Source of the DNA: Phascolomyces articulosus
Lineage: Eukaryota > Mucoromycota > Mucoromycetes > Mucorales > Lichtheimiaceae
DNA length: 64,000 nt
NCBI GenBank assembly: GCA_025677815.1
Contig: JAIXMP010000029.1
Location: 1 to 64,000 of the forward strand
Direction: 5' to 3'
A program made the translations under genes and the position numbers. The notes below the pieces were generated by a model that searched no databases, had not been told where the DNA came from, and saw only the letters and a program-made list of their open reading frames with translations. Within the stretch, counting starts at the first letter, position 1; the number at the start of each line of letters is the position of its first letter. Of the stretch, positions 63,708-64,000 are shown piece after piece.

Positions 63708-64000
63708 CTATTGAGCAATAAATGGATTTTCAATCTCTTCACTACCATCAAAAGGTGAAATCAAAATGACAGCTGTTCCTCGAAGTACTGCAAGACCAAG
63801 TTCTCTTGTTTTTTCAGTGACATAACCAGTTTCTTGATCTAATGTTTTATCATACATCCATTCATTTTTAGTATATCTTCCCGGTATATTTTTTTTGTCA
63901 ACTCTTTTCAAAAAAAAAATAAAAAAATAGAGGAAGTACACGCTCCATTTTTTTTTATAACGTAAAATACAAACATAATTTATATACCTTTCAAATATTC
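63708..64000 (-). CDS. LSM7: U6 snRNA-associated Sm-like protein LSm7, 3' part
   Basis: The gene enters from the right edge. The exon at 64000-63988 ends in EYLK plus a split codon. The last exon at 63838-63708 completes the Sm2 part. Joined, the end reads EYLK, then DQETGYVTEKTRELGL, then AVLRGTAVILISP, then EEIENPFIAQ and a stop. This matches the LSm7 pattern of an RG-T motif followed by NPFIxQ at the C-terminus. LSm7 is part of the LSm1-7 ring (mRNA decay) and the LSm2-8 ring (U6 snRNA). The first half lies outside the window. The frame is also open upstream of 63838 inside the presumed intron, but that reading does not match LSm7. Confidence 0.9.
   Translation of the reverse strand, partial: IFERYINYVCILRYKKKWSVYFLYFFIFFLKRVDKKNIPGRYTKNEWMYDKTLDQETGYVTEKTRELGLAVLRGTAVILISPFDGSEEIENPFIAQ

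Noticed and set aside
63839..63941. Upstream extension of the LSM7 last exon into a longer open frame
   Set aside because: The reading RVDKKNIPGRY does not match LSm7. Splicing from 63988 to 63838 gives the expected EYLKDQETG junction.
1..64000. CRISPR arrays, rRNA, tRNA, integrated virus or toxin genes
   Set aside because: No regular spaced repeats, no rRNA stretch, no tRNA box A/B pair and no viral hallmark reading frame were seen on either strand.

Overview
The window looks like nuclear DNA of an early-diverging fungus, most likely Mucoromycota (Mucorales type). The genes are eukaryotic and fungal: a TRK-type potassium transporter with a long cytosolic loop, APC1, LSM7, the PP2A B55 subunit, a Ysc84-type actin-binding protein, neutral ceramidase and a secreted GH12 glucanase. 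Most are cut by short GT-AG introns (mostly about 75-190 nt). Intergenic DNA is very AT-rich, with many homopolymer runs. The taxon is inferred from gene content and style, not from a marker sequence. No rRNA, tRNA, CRISPR array or intact transposon was found.

Layout. 0.3-5 kb: an S9-type peptidase (+) converges on the PP2A B55 regulatory subunit (-). 8.6-11.5 kb: a TRK potassium transporter (+). 11.5-17.1 kb: a gene-poor stretch with a decayed LINE 3' end. 17.2-20.7 kb: an unknown 578-aa protein (-) and an HSL-type esterase (+) share a 319-nt divergent promoter. 21.1-27.2 kb: lactate dehydrogenase with a mitochondrial-like leader (-), an NmrA-like oxidoreductase (+) and an alanyl-tRNA editing protein (-). 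28.4-42.7 kb: four minus-strand genes in a row, namely a membrane RING-H2 protein, a Cid1-family nucleotidyltransferase with a huge Q/N-rich tail, a YeiH-type transporter and APC1. 44.4-63.3 kb: five plus-strand genes, namely a MATE transporter, a GH12 endoglucanase, a CAMK-like kinase, a Ysc84/SYLF protein and neutral ceramidase. LSM7 (-) runs off the right edge.

The genes do not form one pathway. They are mostly housekeeping functions: cell cycle (APC1, B55), RNA metabolism (LSM7, Cid1-like), translation quality control (AARSD1-like), ion and drug transport (TRK, MATE, YeiH-like) and lipid and sugar turnover (ceramidase, esterase, GH12, LDH). I reassembled all multi-exon models by hand from reading frame, splice sites and family motifs. 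Exon phases close correctly in every model, but none has been checked by RNA or database search.

I saw no convincing new multi-gene system. The most interesting items are the leader on the LDH, the YeiH-type transporter, the prion-like tail and odd first intron of the Cid1-family gene, two micro-exons, the LINE relic and a possible spliced non-coding transcript near 23.2-23.6 kb.
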